Source: an uncultured Jannaschia sp. (GTDB taxonomy: Bacteria > Pseudomonadota > Alphaproteobacteria > Rhodobacterales > Rhodobacteraceae). Taken from it: a stretch of 64,000 nt of DNA. The notes under the pieces were generated by a model, which worked only from the letters and a program-made list of their open reading frames with translations, did no database searches and had not been told where the DNA came from. Below are positions 51,192 through 62,500 of this stretch, piece after piece. Position 1 is the stretch's first letter; every line of letters starts with the position of its first letter. The DNA lies in assembly GCA_947494145.1 (NCBI GenBank), contig CANLTZ010000006.1, positions 124,001 through 188,000 on the forward strand, written 5' to 3'. The position numbers were made by a program, and so were the translations under genes.

Positions 51192-52571
51192 TCACCCCTC
51201 CCGGAAGGCGCGGTTGAAGTAATCTGTAAGTGGCTTGACCAGATAGGCCAACGGCGACCGGTCTTCGGTTCGCAGATAGGCCTCCACCGGCATACCGGGA
51301 AGCATCACCTGGCCTTGCAGCTTATCCAACTCACCTTCGTTGGGCAGCACCTCGGCTTGGTAATAGGTCTGGCCCGTGGCCTCATCGGTGAAGGCATCCG
51401 GCGACACGCGCACGATCGAGCCAAACATCTCAGGCGTTGTGCGGGCGTCGAAGCTGGGCAAGCGCAGCGTCACATCCTGTCCGGGATAAACCTGGTCGAT
51501 ATGGATCGGGTCCACTTGGGTTTGAATGACCAAGGGCCGGTCCTGCGGGACGAGGAACAGAACCGGGTCCGCAGGTCGGATGACCGAGCGTTCGGCGAAC
51601 ACCTGCATGTCATAGACCACACCATCCACGGGTGCCGTGATGGACAGGCGCGACAGCCGCTCGCTCACGGCGTTGAATTGCTCCGATAGTTCGATCTGGC
51701 GGAATTGCAGGTCGCGCAGTTCGGTGATGGCCTCTTCGCGGACGCGGCTTTCCAGCTTCAGGATTTCCAAGTCGATTTCCGTCGCGCGGCCTTCCAGCTC
51801 AGCCACGGTGGCGGTGAATTCGCCCACTTGGCCCAGCAACTGCGCCTCATCCCGTTGCAGCGCCAGAACGCGCGGGGCCTGGGCCAAGCCGCGTTCCAAA
51901 AGGCTCTGCTGTGCCTCCAGCTCTTCGCGGATGAAGCCAAGCTGGCGGTCCAGCGCCAATTGCTGCGCCCCGATGCCTTCCACCTGCGATGCGATCTGGT
52001 CCTTGCGCCGGGCAAGCTGTTCGGTCTCACGCTCAAGCGAGGTGCGGCGCGCGTCCCAAAGGTTGATCTGCCCCGCAACGATGTCCGCGATGTCATCATC
52101 CGTAGCCGCCGCCTGGCGCAGGTCGGCGGGGAACTCGATGACATCGGCGCCATCGCGTTCCGCTTCCAGACGGGCGGACCGGGCCGAGATTTCCTGGATC
52201 TGCCCAAGGAGGATTTCATATTCGGAGCGCAGCCGCGCCGGATCCAGCCGGATCAGCACATCCCCGTCACTGACGCGGTCCCCCTCGCGCACCATGATTT
52301 CTTGGACCACACCCCCATCGGGGTGCTGCACCACCTGGCGATTGCTGTCCACGGCCACCCGACCGCTCGACACGATGGCGCCCGAGATATTGGCCATCAC
52401 AGCCCAGCCGCCAAAGCCGCCCACCAGAATGGCCAGGCCCAACGTGCCGATGAATGTGTGCCGCTTGGCAGACCACGTTGCTGGCGCGGGTGGTGCCTTT
52501 GGCTTGATCGGCTCGGGCTTCGCAGGGGTGGCCGGCGCGGCCGGGATGGGTCGGTCGGGCAGCTTGTTCAC
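51192..52571 (-). CDS. Type I secretion periplasmic adaptor (HlyD/PrtE family)
   Basis: A 459-residue membrane fusion protein. A Pro/Ala/Lys-rich cytoplasmic N-tail (1-38) is followed by one membrane helix (about 39-62), a lipoyl-type domain ([20 protein letters not shown]), long coiled coils (about 120-310) and a beta-barrel region ([14 protein letters not shown] onward). It bridges the inner ABC exporter to a TolC-type outer channel. The start is GTG 52571, whose GTGA overlaps the ATPase stop. No secreted substrate gene is next to it. Confidence 0.93.
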   Translation of the reverse strand: MNKLPDRPIPAAPATPAKPEPIKPKAPPAPATWSAKRHTFIGTLGLAILVGGFGGWAVMANISGAIVSSGRVAVDSNRQVVQHPDGGVVQEIMVREGDRVSDGDVLIRLDPARLRSEYEILLGQIQEISARSARLEAERDGADVIEFPADLRQAAATDDDIADIVAGQINLWDARRTSLERETEQLARRKDQIASQVEGIGAQQLALDRQLGFIREELEAQQSLLERGLAQAPRVLALQRDEAQLLGQVGEFTATVAELEGRATEIDLEILKLESRVREEAITELRDLQFRQIELSEQFNAVSERLSRLSITAPVDGVVYDMQVFAERSVIRPADPVLFLVPQDRPLVIQTQVDPIHIDQVYPGQDVTLRLPSFDARTTPEMFGSIVRVSPDAFTDEATGQTYYQAEVLPNEGELDKLQGQVMLPGMPVEAYLRTEDRSPLAYLVKPLTDYFNRAFREG

Positions 52572-54313
52572 GTCACGCCTCCGGGTTCGGCTTTGCGGGT
52601 GATCTGTTCATGGTTGCGCACGCGGCTCTTGAGCACCTCGTCACGCGGGCCAAAGGCCGTCCGCAGGCCACCTTCCAACATCAAGAGCACGTTGCATTCC
52701 TGGATGGCGGCGGGACGGTGGGCGATGATGATGACCGATTTGCCCTCGGACTTCATGGTGGCAATCGCGCGGTTCAAAGCCATCGTCCCCTCATTGTCGA
52801 GGTTCGAGTTCGGCTCATCCAGCACCAGAATGACCGGGTCGCCATACATGGCACGCGCGAGGCCCACCCGCTGGATTTGGCCGCCCGACAGGCGCCCGCC
52901 CACGGCCGAAACTGGCGTGTCATAGCCTTGGGGCTGCTCCAGGATCATTTCGTGGGCCGCGGCTTTCTTGGCGGCTTCGACAATCTTGGCGGGGTCGGGG
53001 TTTTCCTGCAATCGGGCGATGTTTTCGGCAATGGTGCCATCGAACAGGGACACCTGCTGGGGCAGGTACCCCACATAGCTGCCCAGCACATCTGGATCGT
53101 ACTGATCCAGCGTCGCACTATCGAGCCGAAGCTTGCCGCCCACAGGCATCCAGGCCCCGGTAATCGCCTTGGCCAGAGAGCTTTTCCCCGCACCAGACGG
53201 GCCGATCACGCCCATCGCCTGCCCTGGCTTGAGCGTAAAGGACACGGCCCGCAGGCTGGCCTGTGTGGCGCCCGGGGGGACGATTGTGATCGACTCGGCC
53301 ACAAGAAGGGCCTGCGGGCGGGGCAGGGGCGTTCGCTCGAAATCTGGTGGGATTTCGTCCAGCAGTTCGACCACAGCCGTGCGGCCGCGCCGCGCGGCCA
53401 TGACAAGCTGCCATTGTCCGATGATCATCTCGATGGGGGCCAACGCCCGGCCCATCAGGATCGAGCCTGCGATCATGGCGCCCGCCGTCAACTGATTCTG
53501 CAACACCAGGTAGGCGCCCAGACCTAGCATGGCCGATTGCAGGAAGAGACGCGTCGTCTTGGTGGTGACCGTGAAGAAGCCCGAGCGGTCCGAGAACGCT
53601 ACCGCCTGGCCCAGCGACTTGGCTCGCGCCTTCATCCAACGTGCGAAGGCCGCGCCGCGCATCCCCAAGGACTGCACCAACTCAGCCTCCGAGGCGAGTT
53701 GCTGCGCGGTGATCTCGGCCCGGGCCGTTGCCTGGTTCGCCTCTGCCGCGGGGCCGGAGGTGAGCCATTGGTTGATCACCGCCAGGCCGATCAGAACGGC
53801 GCCGCCGCCCGCCGCCAGCAGGCCCATCCACGGGTGAAAGAGGAAAATCGCGCCAAGGAACAAGGGCGTCCAGGGCACATCGAAAAGGGCCAGGAAGACC
53901 GGTGACGCCATGAGGCGCTGCACCGCTTCCACATCGCGCAGCGGGTTTCGCGCCCCGCTGCCGCCCGGCGTCGCGGCTGAACGGCGCAGATGCGCGGCAA
54001 ACACGCGTCCATCGAGCGCCGATTGAAACCGCGCGCCAACCCGCGCCATCACGCGTCCGCGGATATGGTCCAGGATGCCCATCATCAAGAAGAGGAAGGT
54101 GATCAGCACCGACAGCGCCAGAAGCGTTTCTTCCGACCGGGAGCCGAGGACCCTATCATAGACCTGCAACATATAGAGCGGGCCAGTCAGCATCAGCGCG
54201 TTCACCGCCATGGAGAACAGGAACACCATTACGAACAGGTGGGTGGACCGGCGACGGATGTCGCTCACCTCCTGCTGGCCGGAGCGGGTCTGGGGGCGTC
54301 TAGGTTGTTTCAT
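52568..54313 (-). CDS. Type I secretion ABC exporter (PrtD/AprD type)
   Basis: A 581-residue half-ABC exporter: a six-helix membrane domain (about residues 25-320) and an ATPase domain (about 340-570) with [20 protein letters not shown] (Walker A), [16 protein letters not shown] (signature) and [16 protein letters not shown] (Walker B). The type lacks a C39-like N-domain and matches exporters for proteases, lipases and RTX-type proteins. It is coupled to the HlyD gene. TolC and cargo must lie elsewhere. Upstream is a 116-base gap without a clear promoter. Confidence 0.94.
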   Translation of the reverse strand: MKQPRRPQTRSGQQEVSDIRRRSTHLFVMVFLFSMAVNALMLTGPLYMLQVYDRVLGSRSEETLLALSVLITFLFLMMGILDHIRGRVMARVGARFQSALDGRVFAAHLRRSAATPGGSGARNPLRDVEAVQRLMASPVFLALFDVPWTPLFLGAIFLFHPWMGLLAAGGGAVLIGLAVINQWLTSGPAAEANQATARAEITAQQLASEAELVQSLGMRGAAFARWMKARAKSLGQAVAFSDRSGFFTVTTKTTRLFLQSAMLGLGAYLVLQNQLTAGAMIAGSILMGRALAPIEMIIGQWQLVMAARRGRTAVVELLDEIPPDFERTPLPRPQALLVAESITIVPPGATQASLRAVSFTLKPGQAMGVIGPSGAGKSSLAKAITGAWMPVGGKLRLDSATLDQYDPDVLGSYVGYLPQQVSLFDGTIAENIARLQENPDPAKIVEAAKKAAAHEMILEQPQGYDTPVSAVGGRLSGGQIQRVGLARAMYGDPVILVLDEPNSNLDNEGTMALNRAIATMKSEGKSVIIIAHRPAAIQECNVLLMLEGGLRTAFGPRDEVLKSRVRNHEQITRKAEPGGVT

Positions 54314-54429
54314 CGCGCGTCGGTCCGTTGCCGTTCAGGGGACGCCTTAGCACGAAATGGCCCGGGGCGAAGCAGGGCGCTTGTGGCATTTTGCGAAAAA
54401 CCATCTGCGTGGCAGCTTACCGAGACGAT

Positions 54430-56595
54430 CTAGTTGCCGCGGAAAATCCCGCCAAGCACATCCATCAGGATACGCTCTGCAAGATCGGGGGTCTGGGCCC
54501 GTGGGCGGCTTGGTGCCTGTTGGGCAGGTTGCTGGGCCACGCGGGGTGCGCGCGGGGCGTCCGCAGGGTCGATCATGGGCAGCGGACGGACGGGCGTGCC
54601 GGTATGGACCCGCTCCATCGTTTCGCGCCAGATCTCGGCGGGCAGTCCGCCCCCGGTCACACCGGTGAGCGGTGTGTTGTCGTCATAGCCCATCCAGACG
54701 CCCGCGACGTAGTCGCCGGTGAAGCCGATGAACCACGCGTCGCGCGCCGCTTGCGTGGTGCCGGTCTTGCCCGCGGCCGGGCGGCCGTCGGGCAGCTTGG
54801 CGCGCTGGCCTGTGCCGTTTTCGACCACGCGGGACATCATGTAGACAAGCTGCCTGGCCGCCCGTTCCGAAATCACACGCTCCCCCAGGCCAGTTTCCCG
54901 GTCCAGAAGCGGCTCAGCTTCGTCCTGTAGCGTAAGGGCCGTCAGCCCGAAGGGCGTGACGCTGGTGCCGCCATTCAGGATGCCCGCATAGGCGCCCGTC
55001 ATCTCCACCAGGGTACTTTCGCTGACACCAAGGGCCAAGGCGGGGCCTTGGGCCAAGTCGCTGTCGATCCCGAAGTCGGAGGCGACGTTGCGAACAACAT
55101 CGCGGCCCACATTTTCCGACAGCCGCACAGTGGCCGCGTTGAGCGACCGCGCCAGCGCTTCGGTCAGAGTGACCTCGCCATAAAACCGGTTGGTGTAGTT
55201 GCGCGGCGAGTAGGTTCCCGAGCCGGGGACCTGTATCGACAGGGCGCTATCCATGATCAGCGAATCATAAGTCCAACCTAGGTCTAATGCAGCGGCATAG
55301 ACGAAGGGTTTGAAGCTGGACCCGGTCTGGCGCACCGCCTGAATGGCGCGGTTGAACTGCCCGCCGCCCCGCGTGTCGCGCCCGCCCACCATGGCGCGCA
55401 CCGCGCCATCGGCGCTCATCACCACAATGGCGGCCTGCGCCTCAGATCCTTCGCGCACCTGCGTCTCGAACACATAGGCCAGCGCGTCTTCGGCGGCGCG
55501 TTGGATGTCTTTGTCGAGCGTTGTGCGCACGATGACGTCTTCGGTCGTCTCATGGGTTAAAAAGTCGGGGCCAGTGCCCATGACCCAATCCGCGAAGTAG
55601 CCGCCCGTATCCTGGCGTGCAGCGGGTGAAAGCGTGGCAGGGTTTTCGCGCGCCTGCGCGAACTCGGCCGACGACAGATAGCCCTGATCGCGCATCAGCC
55701 GCAGTACGGTGGCGCCGCGTTCCTGCGCGCGTTCCAGGTTGTTGGTGGGCGCGAAATAGGACGGCGCAGGCAACAGCCCCGACAGCATCGCAGCCTCAGC
55801 CGGATTTACCCGGGCCACGGACTTGCCGAAATAACGCTGACTGGCGGCGGCGAAGCCACGTGCGCCCGCACCGAGATAGGCGCGGTTTAGGTAGATCGCC
55901 AGGATCTCATCCTTGCTGAACTTCAATTCCAGCGCGAAGGCGTAGGGAATTTCCTTGATCTTGCGCCACACGCTGCCTGCGCGGCAATCGGCCTCGAACT
56001 GGGCTTCCGTGAGGCCAGATCGCGGGTCGTAATCGTTGCCCAGGCACAACAGCTTGGCCACCTGCTGCGTGATCGTCGACCCGCCCGAGCCCGAGAGCGG
56101 CCCGCGCCCGGCGCGCAGGTTGGTGCGGATCGCACCTGCGATGCCCCGTGGACTTATGCCAACATGGCGGTAGAATCGCTTGTCTTCTGACGCGACGACC
56201 GCGTTTTTGAGATGGGGCGAGACGCTTTCCGTCGTGATCAGACCACCGAAATTGTCACCGCGCCACGCGAATACCTCACCCGAGCGGTCCTGTAGTGTGA
56301 CCGAGCCGCGGGCGCGGCCATCGGCCAATTCAGCCATGTCGGGGATGCCCGCGTAATTGTATGCTGTCGCCGCCGCCAGAAGCAGTGTGACAACGACTGC
56401 GCCGCGCCAGGCGATGGCCCAGGTAACGCGCATCAAAAGGCGCACTGGCCAAAGCAGCAACCCGATCAGGCCGCCCCGCATGCGCGCCACCGGCGCTGCC
56501 TTTCGCGCCTTTGCCTTGCGCTTCTTCTTTGCCTTTGGGGCAGGGCCCGTGCGCCGCTTGTCCGCGACCAGACGGGTCTTACCTGACTTCGCCAT
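54430..56595 (-). CDS. Class A penicillin-binding protein (PBP1A family)
   Basis: A 721-residue bifunctional peptidoglycan synthase. A Lys/Arg-rich cytoplasmic tail (1-35) leads to a membrane helix (about 60-80), then a glycosyltransferase domain (EDKRFYRHVG, GGSTITQQVAKLL) and a transpeptidase domain (Ser in TGSSFKPF, SLNAA as SxN, KTGTTQAARDAWF as KTG). ATG 56595 has AGGGA at 8 bases; an upstream ATG at 56604 is too close to it. The C-terminus is Pro/Arg/Gln-rich. It diverges from glnK over 254 bases, where no sigma-54 site is evident. Confidence 0.94.
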   Translation of the reverse strand: MAKSGKTRLVADKRRTGPAPKAKKKRKAKARKAAPVARMRGGLIGLLLWPVRLLMRVTWAIAWRGAVVVTLLLAAATAYNYAGIPDMAELADGRARGSVTLQDRSGEVFAWRGDNFGGLITTESVSPHLKNAVVASEDKRFYRHVGISPRGIAGAIRTNLRAGRGPLSGSGGSTITQQVAKLLCLGNDYDPRSGLTEAQFEADCRAGSVWRKIKEIPYAFALELKFSKDEILAIYLNRAYLGAGARGFAAASQRYFGKSVARVNPAEAAMLSGLLPAPSYFAPTNNLERAQERGATVLRLMRDQGYLSSAEFAQARENPATLSPAARQDTGGYFADWVMGTGPDFLTHETTEDVIVRTTLDKDIQRAAEDALAYVFETQVREGSEAQAAIVVMSADGAVRAMVGGRDTRGGGQFNRAIQAVRQTGSSFKPFVYAAALDLGWTYDSLIMDSALSIQVPGSGTYSPRNYTNRFYGEVTLTEALARSLNAATVRLSENVGRDVVRNVASDFGIDSDLAQGPALALGVSESTLVEMTGAYAGILNGGTSVTPFGLTALTLQDEAEPLLDRETGLGERVISERAARQLVYMMSRVVENGTGQRAKLPDGRPAAGKTGTTQAARDAWFIGFTGDYVAGVWMGYDDNTPLTGVTGGGLPAEIWRETMERVHTGTPVRPLPMIDPADAPRAPRVAQQPAQQAPSRPRAQTPDLAERILMDVLGGIFRGN

Positions 56596-56849
56596 TCTGC
56601 TCATCCCTTTTCGGGTTTTCGGCAAGATAGGGCCTTCCGACTCGATTGTGGACCCCACCTGTCGAATCCTTCGCAAATGCCGCATCTCTGCAATGCACAA
56701 AAAACAGGCAGTGCCAAAAAAAGAGGCGAAATATGCGGCAGCCGCGTGTTCATAGGGCGTTAACGAAGTCCGGATTCGTTGCGCCCACCGGACCCTCCCC
56801 ATGATCTGCCCGCATCCGGCCCGCGGGGCCGCAATGGAAGGGGACAGTC

Positions 56850-57188
56850 GTGAAACTCATCATCGCAGCGATCAAGCCGTTCAAGCTGGAGGAGGTCCGC
56901 GAAGCACTGACCTCCCTCGGTGTGCGCGGCATGATGGTCACCGAGATCAAAGGCTTCGGGTCGCAATCGGGTCACACGGAGATCTATCGCGGGGCCGAAT
57001 ACGCCGTCAATTTCGTGCCGAAGGTAAAGCTCGAAATCGTCGTGCCTGCCGCCATGGCCGACCAAGTCGTCGAAACCATCGCCGGTACGGCCAAGACCGA
57101 CAAAATCGGCGACGGCAAAATCTTCGTCCTCGACGTTCAGCAAGCCGTGCGGGTCCGCACGGGTGAGCTGAACGAAGACGCGATTTGA
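56850..57188 (+). CDS. glnK: Nitrogen regulatory protein P-II (GlnK)
   Basis: A 112-residue P-II protein: MKLIIAAIKPFKLEEVREAL at the start, the T-loop with Tyr51 (EYAVNF; the uridylylation site) and the C-loop VFVLDVQQAVRVRTGE. It binds AmtB when nitrogen is plentiful and blocks ammonium entry, and senses 2-oxoglutarate and ATP/ADP. The start codon is GTG with AAGGGGA 6 bases before. amtB follows 25 bases later, the standard glnK-amtB pair. Confidence 0.96.
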   Translation: MKLIIAAIKPFKLEEVREALTSLGVRGMMVTEIKGFGSQSGHTEIYRGAEYAVNFVPKVKLEIVVPAAMADQVVETIAGTAKTDKIGDGKIFVLDVQQAVRVRTGELNEDAI

Positions 57189-57213
57189 CAGATATCTGAG
57201 GGGACCCATTCAC

Positions 57214-58554
57214 ATGAAACTTCGTAACTCACTTGCTTTGACGGCGATGGCGACCGCACTCGCCTTGCCAAGCATCGGGCTTGCTCAGGACGCGCCGGAA
57301 TTCGCCAGCGCCGCCGAGACAGTCTGGATCCTGAACACCCTGCTCTTCCTCATCGGCGGCTTTCTGGTCTTCTTCATGGCCGCAGGCTTCGCCATGCTGG
57401 AAGCGGGTCTTGTACGCTCCAAGAATGTCACGATGCAGTTGACCAAGAACGTCGCGCTTTTTTCGCTGGCGGCGATCTTCTACTGGCTGATCGGCTACAA
57501 CCTGATGTACCCGCTGGGCGATTGGGCGATTGAGGGCGTGTTCTCGGGCCTCTTCCCGGCGCCGGGCGTGCTTGAAGCGGTGGGGATTGACCTCGAAGGC
57601 GCCGACGATGCTGGCTATGCTTCGACCGGCTCGGACTTCTTCTTCCAGTTGATGTTCTGCGCGGCCACCGCGTCGATCGTCTCTGGTGCCTTGGCCGAAC
57701 GCATCAAGCTCTGGCCCTTCCTGATCTTCGTCGTGATCCTGACCTCCTTTATTTATCCGCTGCAAGCCTCCTGGAAATGGGGTGGTGGTTTCCTTGACGA
57801 AATGGGCTTCCTCGACTTCGCAGGCTCCACGGTCGTGCACTCGGTCGGGGGCTGGGCCGCACTTGCAGGCGCGCTGATCCTGGGGCCGCGTATCGGCAAA
57901 TATGCCGCCGATGGCCGCGTGAACCCGATGCCGGGCTCGAATCTGGCGCTGGCCACTTTGGGGATGTTCATCCTGTGGCTGGGGTGGTTCGGCTTCAATG
58001 GTGGCTCTCAGCTTGCCATGGGTTCGGTCGGCGACGTGGCCGATGTCAGCCGCATCTTCGCCAACACCAACGCGGCTGCGGCCGGTGGCGCCATCGTTGC
58101 GCTGATCTTGACGCAGGTGCTCTACAAAAAGCCGGACCTTACCATGGTTCTCAACGGTGCCTTGGCGGGTCTGGTGTCGATCACTGCTGAGCCGCTGACC
58201 CCTGGTTTGGGCATGGCGACGCTGATCGGTGGTGTCGGTGGTGTGATCGTGGTCTTCGCAGTGCCGCTTCTGGATAAGTTGAAAATCGACGATGTCGTCG
58301 GCGCGATCCCTGTCCACCTGTTCGCCGGTATCTGGGGCACCATCGCGGTTGTCTTGACCAATGGTGACGCGAACCTTGGCACGCAACTCTATTCCATCCT
58401 CGTCGTCGGTGTCTTCGCCTTCGTCCTGAGCGGCGTGGTCTGGTTCATCCTCAAGGCCGTGATGGGCATCCGCGTCAGCGAAGAGGCGGAAGTTGCCGGG
58501 CTCGATACGACCGAGCTTGGGATGGAAGCCTATCCCGAATTCTCGCGCGGCTAA
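57214..58554 (+). CDS. amtB: Ammonium transporter AmtB
   Basis: A 446-residue channel with a cleavable signal peptide (residues 1-24) and 11 membrane helices. Twin pore histidines are visible in STVVHSVGGWAAL and PVHLFAGIWGTIA, and the conserved DFAGSTVVH holds the key Asp. It passes ammonium/ammonia in nitrogen shortage and is gated by GlnK. GAGGGGA precedes the ATG. A long GC hairpin follows the stop. Confidence 0.96.
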   Translation: MKLRNSLALTAMATALALPSIGLAQDAPEFASAAETVWILNTLLFLIGGFLVFFMAAGFAMLEAGLVRSKNVTMQLTKNVALFSLAAIFYWLIGYNLMYPLGDWAIEGVFSGLFPAPGVLEAVGIDLEGADDAGYASTGSDFFFQLMFCAATASIVSGALAERIKLWPFLIFVVILTSFIYPLQASWKWGGGFLDEMGFLDFAGSTVVHSVGGWAALAGALILGPRIGKYAADGRVNPMPGSNLALATLGMFILWLGWFGFNGGSQLAMGSVGDVADVSRIFANTNAAAAGGAIVALILTQVLYKKPDLTMVLNGALAGLVSITAEPLTPGLGMATLIGGVGGVIVVFAVPLLDKLKIDDVVGAIPVHLFAGIWGTIAVVLTNGDANLGTQLYSILVVGVFAFVLSGVVWFILKAVMGIRVSEEAEVAGLDTTELGMEAYPEFSRG

Positions 58555-58581
58555 CCTCCTCCCTTACGCCAAGCGAAAGTT

Positions 58582-58611
58582 GGGCCCCGGGCGCGTAATC
58601 GCCCGGGGCCC
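58582..58611 (+). terminator. Hairpin terminator after amtB
   Basis: GGGCCCCGGGCG-CGTAAT-CGCCCGGGGCCC is a perfect 12-bp stem with a 6-base loop, 27 bases after the amtB stop. Only TTC follows, so it may be Rho-helped or act as a 3' end stabiliser. It isolates glnK-amtB from the next gene. Confidence 0.8.
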
Positions 58612-58686
58612 TTCATGTCAGAAACTCTGGGGAACTTTTGGAAGTGCGGACACGTTTCGTCCGCACACAGAACCCGGAGGTTCCCG

Positions 58687-59079
58687 ATGACACAGTTTTC
58701 CCATGGCAGCGTCCATCAGATCCCGACAGATGCGCCCGACGTCTACGCCTTTCGCGTCACCGGCCATATCGACGACGACACATCCGCTGCGATGGCCGAT
58801 TACATGAACGACGTCTTCGACAAGACCGGCAAAGTGGACATGCTTCTGGACCTGACCGGCTTTACCGGCAGCGACTGGGACAGCATGCTCGACGGCGATG
58901 TGATCGTGTCCCGCTTTCGCGCGCTTTCGAATGTGCGGCGCTACGCAGTCGTCGGCGCGCCGGACCGCGCGGCCAAGATGATCGAGTTCATGGACAAGAT
59001 CATACCGGTCGAGGCGAAGGCGTTCGAGAGCGTGGCCGACGCCTGGGCCTTCGTCGAAGCCCGCCCGGCTGCGGCGTAA
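58687..59079 (+). CDS. SpoIIAA-like (STAS-fold) protein
   Basis: A 130-residue single-domain protein of the SpoIIAA-like family (PF11964 type). It has FRVTGHIDDDTSAAMADYM, MLLDLTGFTGSDW and KMIEFMDKIIPVEAKAFE. Proteins of this kind bind lipids or act as anti-anti-sigma-like partners; the exact role is unknown. The ATG at 58687 follows GGAGG, while upstream readings are in the amtB terminator region. It is a lone gene with its own terminator. Confidence 0.87.
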   Translation: MTQFSHGSVHQIPTDAPDVYAFRVTGHIDDDTSAAMADYMNDVFDKTGKVDMLLDLTGFTGSDWDSMLDGDVIVSRFRALSNVRRYAVVGAPDRAAKMIEFMDKIIPVEAKAFESVADAWAFVEARPAAA

Positions 59080-59087
59080 GAACGAAC

Positions 59088-59119
59088 AGCCCCGGGGTCG
59101 CTATTCCGCGCCCGGGGCT
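59088..59119 (+). terminator. Intrinsic terminator after the SpoIIAA-like gene
   Basis: AGCCCCGGG / CCCGGGGCT is a 9-bp GC-rich stem with a 14-base loop, followed by ATTTTGT, 8 bases after the stop codon. This fits a Rho-independent terminator. It lies between convergent genes and could also help end trxA transcripts from the other strand. Confidence 0.8.
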
Positions 59120-59183
59120 ATTTTGTACAGATGTACGAATTGGGTATTGGGTGCGGAAATCAGCTCCAACTCGTAAATTTTCG

Positions 59184-59504
59184 TCAGACGGCGCCTTCGA
59201 TCCAATCTTTCAGCGCGGCCTTGGGCGCGGCACCGATTTTCTGGTCCACGGCTTGGCCATCCTTGAACATGAAGAGCGCCGGGATACCGCGCACACCCAT
59301 GGCCGCCGGGGCGGAGGGGTTTTCGTCCACGTTCACCTTCACGATCTTCACTCGCCCGTCATATTCGTCCGATAGCTCTTCGAGCGCGGGGCCGATCTGT
59401 TTGCACGGGCCGCACCATTCGGCCCAGAAATCGACGACGACAGGGATATCGGACGCCTTGACCACTTCGTCAAACGTGGCGTCGGTGGCGGAAACGGTGG
59501 CCAT
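59184..59504 (-). CDS. trxA: Thioredoxin
   Basis: A 106-residue thioredoxin with the active site WCGPCK (Cys31 and Cys34) and the conserved cis-Pro in [12 protein letters not shown]. It reduces disulfides in ribonucleotide reductase, peroxiredoxins and others. It is the last gene after addB-addA, 43 bases downstream of addA, an order common in Rhodobacterales and rhizobia. Start ATG 59504 is in the normal place. Confidence 0.97.
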   Translation of the reverse strand: MATVSATDATFDEVVKASDIPVVVDFWAEWCGPCKQIGPALEELSDEYDGRVKIVKVNVDENPSAPAAMGVRGIPALFMFKDGQAVDQKIGAAPKAALKDWIEGAV

Positions 59505-59547
59505 GCTCAGTCTCTCCTACAGGTGCGCCATGCGCGGGCTCAGATAG

Positions 59548-62500
59548 CTAGGCGGGCGGGGCCACCGGGTCAATGGGGGGCGCCGATTGCCAGGCTGCTT
59601 GCACGAGATCGTGTGGCAGCGCCATGAGCGTGGGGCCTTTTGTCCAAAGGATGGCGAGCGTGACGGTGCGCCCCGGCCAAATGGCCTGGGCGGCCAGAAG
59701 ATAGGCCGCCATTTGCCGCAGCAGACCTTCGGGCGTGGCCTGGGGCGTCTCGGGCACGATCATGTTGGTCTTGTAATCCACGATGGTCACTTTCTCGGGC
59801 GTCACAAGCACCCGATCCAACGTCCCATGGATGGCCGGACGCGCGCCATCGGCAGGCAGCGCAAATGGCAATTCCGCCAGGGTGCCCGGCGCGAAGATAT
59901 GTGCGAGGTCCGGCGCGCCAAGCACTGCCCGCGCCTCTGCCATGAGTGCCCGGGCGTCGTCCTCGGCCCCCATCATCCCCCGTCGGCTCAAGATCGCCTG
60001 TGCCGCATCGTCCCACTGGTCTTCTGCCAATTCCGGCAGGTGTTCGAGCAAAGCATGGATTGCAGTGCCGCGCCGCAAGGCGCCCTCCACGTCACCGGCA
60101 TCCGCATCTTCGCCAGGCAGCGCCTTGGCCCCGGGCAGGCCCGAAGGCGCGATGCGGCTGGCAGGCCGGGGCGGCGGTGGGGCTTTCGCCTCTAGCCAAT
60201 CGGGCAAGGCCACGTCGCGATGCGACATCGCACCCTCTACCGGCAGGGGGGCCCAATCCCCCGTCTCGATCCGCAGACCGTCGCCGTTGGGCATCGGCAC
60301 GGCGCCCTGCGCCTCCATCGCTGCCTTCACGCGGCCGTACCAACTGTCCGCAGGCTCCTTGCCCAGATCTCCCGCGGCGCAGACGATCAACCAGCTTTCC
60401 GCCCGCGTCATCGCCACATAGAGCAAGCGGTCCCGCTCTGCCGCGTCTTCAGCCTGTTCGCGGTCCACGACGTCCTGCAAGGCGGGCGTGCGTGACTCGG
60501 CGTTCGGAAGCCAGACCGGCAAACCGTCTTCCATTCGTGCCACACCCGTGGGCGTCCGCTTTTTGCGCAGGCCCGTATCGGGCAGGATGACCACCGGCGC
60601 TTCCAGCCCCTTGGCGCCGTGGACGGTCATGACGCGGATCGTCCCTTCGCCTGCCTGGCGTTTCAGTTCCAAATCCGCGCTTTCCAGCCAGCCAAGGAAG
60701 CCGGTCAGGCTGGGCGTCTCAAGCCGTTCATAATCCAGCGCTTTGGTGAGCAACGCGTCGATGGCTTCAGCCGATTCCTGCCCCAGCCGCGCCAGCAGGC
60801 GCCGCCGCCCGTCATGGCGTACCAGCACCCGTTGCAGCAGCTCATAGGGGCGCAGACGGTCCGCACCGCGCAGGATGTCGGCCAACATCGGCTGCGCCAC
60901 CGGGTCGCTGCCCGCATCTTGCAGCGCATGCCACAGTCGGCCCTGGCGCCCATGGGCTAGGGCGAACAAGCCATCCTCCGCGGTCGACCCAAGCGGAGAG
61001 CGCAGCACCGTCGCCAGGGCCAGATCGTCATCGGGGTTCGCTGCCCAGGACAAAGCGGCCAGCAGGTCGCGCACGGCCAAGTCGTCGAGAATACGCAATC
61101 GGTCTGCCCCGGCGAGGTCCAGCCCCTTCGCCTTGCAGGCGCGCACGATGTGATGGAACAGGTCGTTGCGCCTTTGCAGCAGGATCAGCACATCGCCAGC
61201 CTGGACCGCATGGCGGGCGTCGCCCCGGCCCACCGGGACTCTATCTGCGATCATCCGCTTTATGGCGTCTGCAACCTGGCGCGCCAGTTCGATTTGTGGG
61301 TCGTTCTGGGCGGGCATGTCCACGGGGTCATGCCATTCCCGCTCTGCCTTTTCGGCTGTCGCGTCCGGCACCGGCCACAGGTCTACTCGGCCCGGCAGAT
61401 CATCGAAGAAGGCCACGTGTTCCGGCGCGCCACCCAAGGGGCCGGTATCATCGGCGAAGGCTGCATCCACCAGCGACAGGATCGTGGGCGATGAGCGGAA
61501 GGAATAGCGCAACGCATGGTCGCGCAGCGGCGCCGCGCCCGCCAGCTTCTCCCCGAAGACCTGCCGCATCCGGTCAAATGCCGTCAGGTCGGCACCCTGG
61601 AAGCGATAAATCGACTGCTTGCGATCCCCAACTACAAACAGCGTGCGATGCGCTTCGGGCCGCGCGCCTTCGCCCGCGCCGAATTCTTCGGCCAAGCGGC
61701 GGATGACATCCCATTGCTCGGGTGAGGTATCTTGCGCCTCATCCACCAGAATATGGTCCAGCCCACCATCCAGTTTGAACAGCACCCATTGCGCCATGGT
61801 CGCGTTCGTTAGGAGATGGCGCGCGCGGGCGATCTGGTCGTCGAAGTCAAGCAAGCCGCGCGCCTGTTTACGGCGCGCCACCTCATTCGCGAAGGCGGGA
61901 CCGAAGCGATGCAGCGCATGGCTGCGCGCTAACGCATCTTCGGCGTTGAGACGCATACGGGCCTCTGCCAGCCGGGTGGCCAGTTCTGAGACCGCTTCCA
62001 CGACCGCTTCGCCCAGGGCTTCCTTCACGTCCTTCACGAGCGGATTGCGGAAGGGTGCGCCCTGCTTGGTCAGGAATGCCTTGCATAGAAGGTCAAACCG
62101 CGTCTCGTCATCGGCCATGATGGCCTGTTTTAGCAGCGCTGCCCGGTCTACCATCGTTGTCTTGTCGGACCGCGCCGTCGCTTCAGCCACCGGCCCGAGC
62201 AAGTCCAGGATGTCGACCCCCATCGCGTCGTCGCGCAGTTGGGCCGGTGTGCGGTCATCGAGCCCCAAGGCCGCGCGCAATTCCGCCTCATCCAGCGGAT
62301 GTTCCGCCAGGCTCTTGGCCTTCGTCACCTCCGCCAGAAAGGTGCTTGGTTCCCCATCGGTAAGGTGCCGCGCCATGGCATCCACCAGGGGCGCGAAATC
62401 GGGGTTGCGGGCCATGTCATCAAGCACGTCTGAGTGGAGGCGCGCCGCCGCGATTTCATCCATCTCTTGGAAGTTGGGCGTCACCCCGGCCTCCAGCGGG

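Noticed and set aside
56596-56849. Sigma-54 promoter for glnK-amtB
   Set aside because: No GG-N10-GC pair with the right context was found on the plus strand. A TGGCAC-like word on the minus strand lacks the -12 GC at the right spacing.
57229-58386. Long open frame opposite amtB
   Set aside because: Antisense to a certain AmtB gene; the translation is rich in Arg, Asp, Gln and His with no membrane or domain signature.
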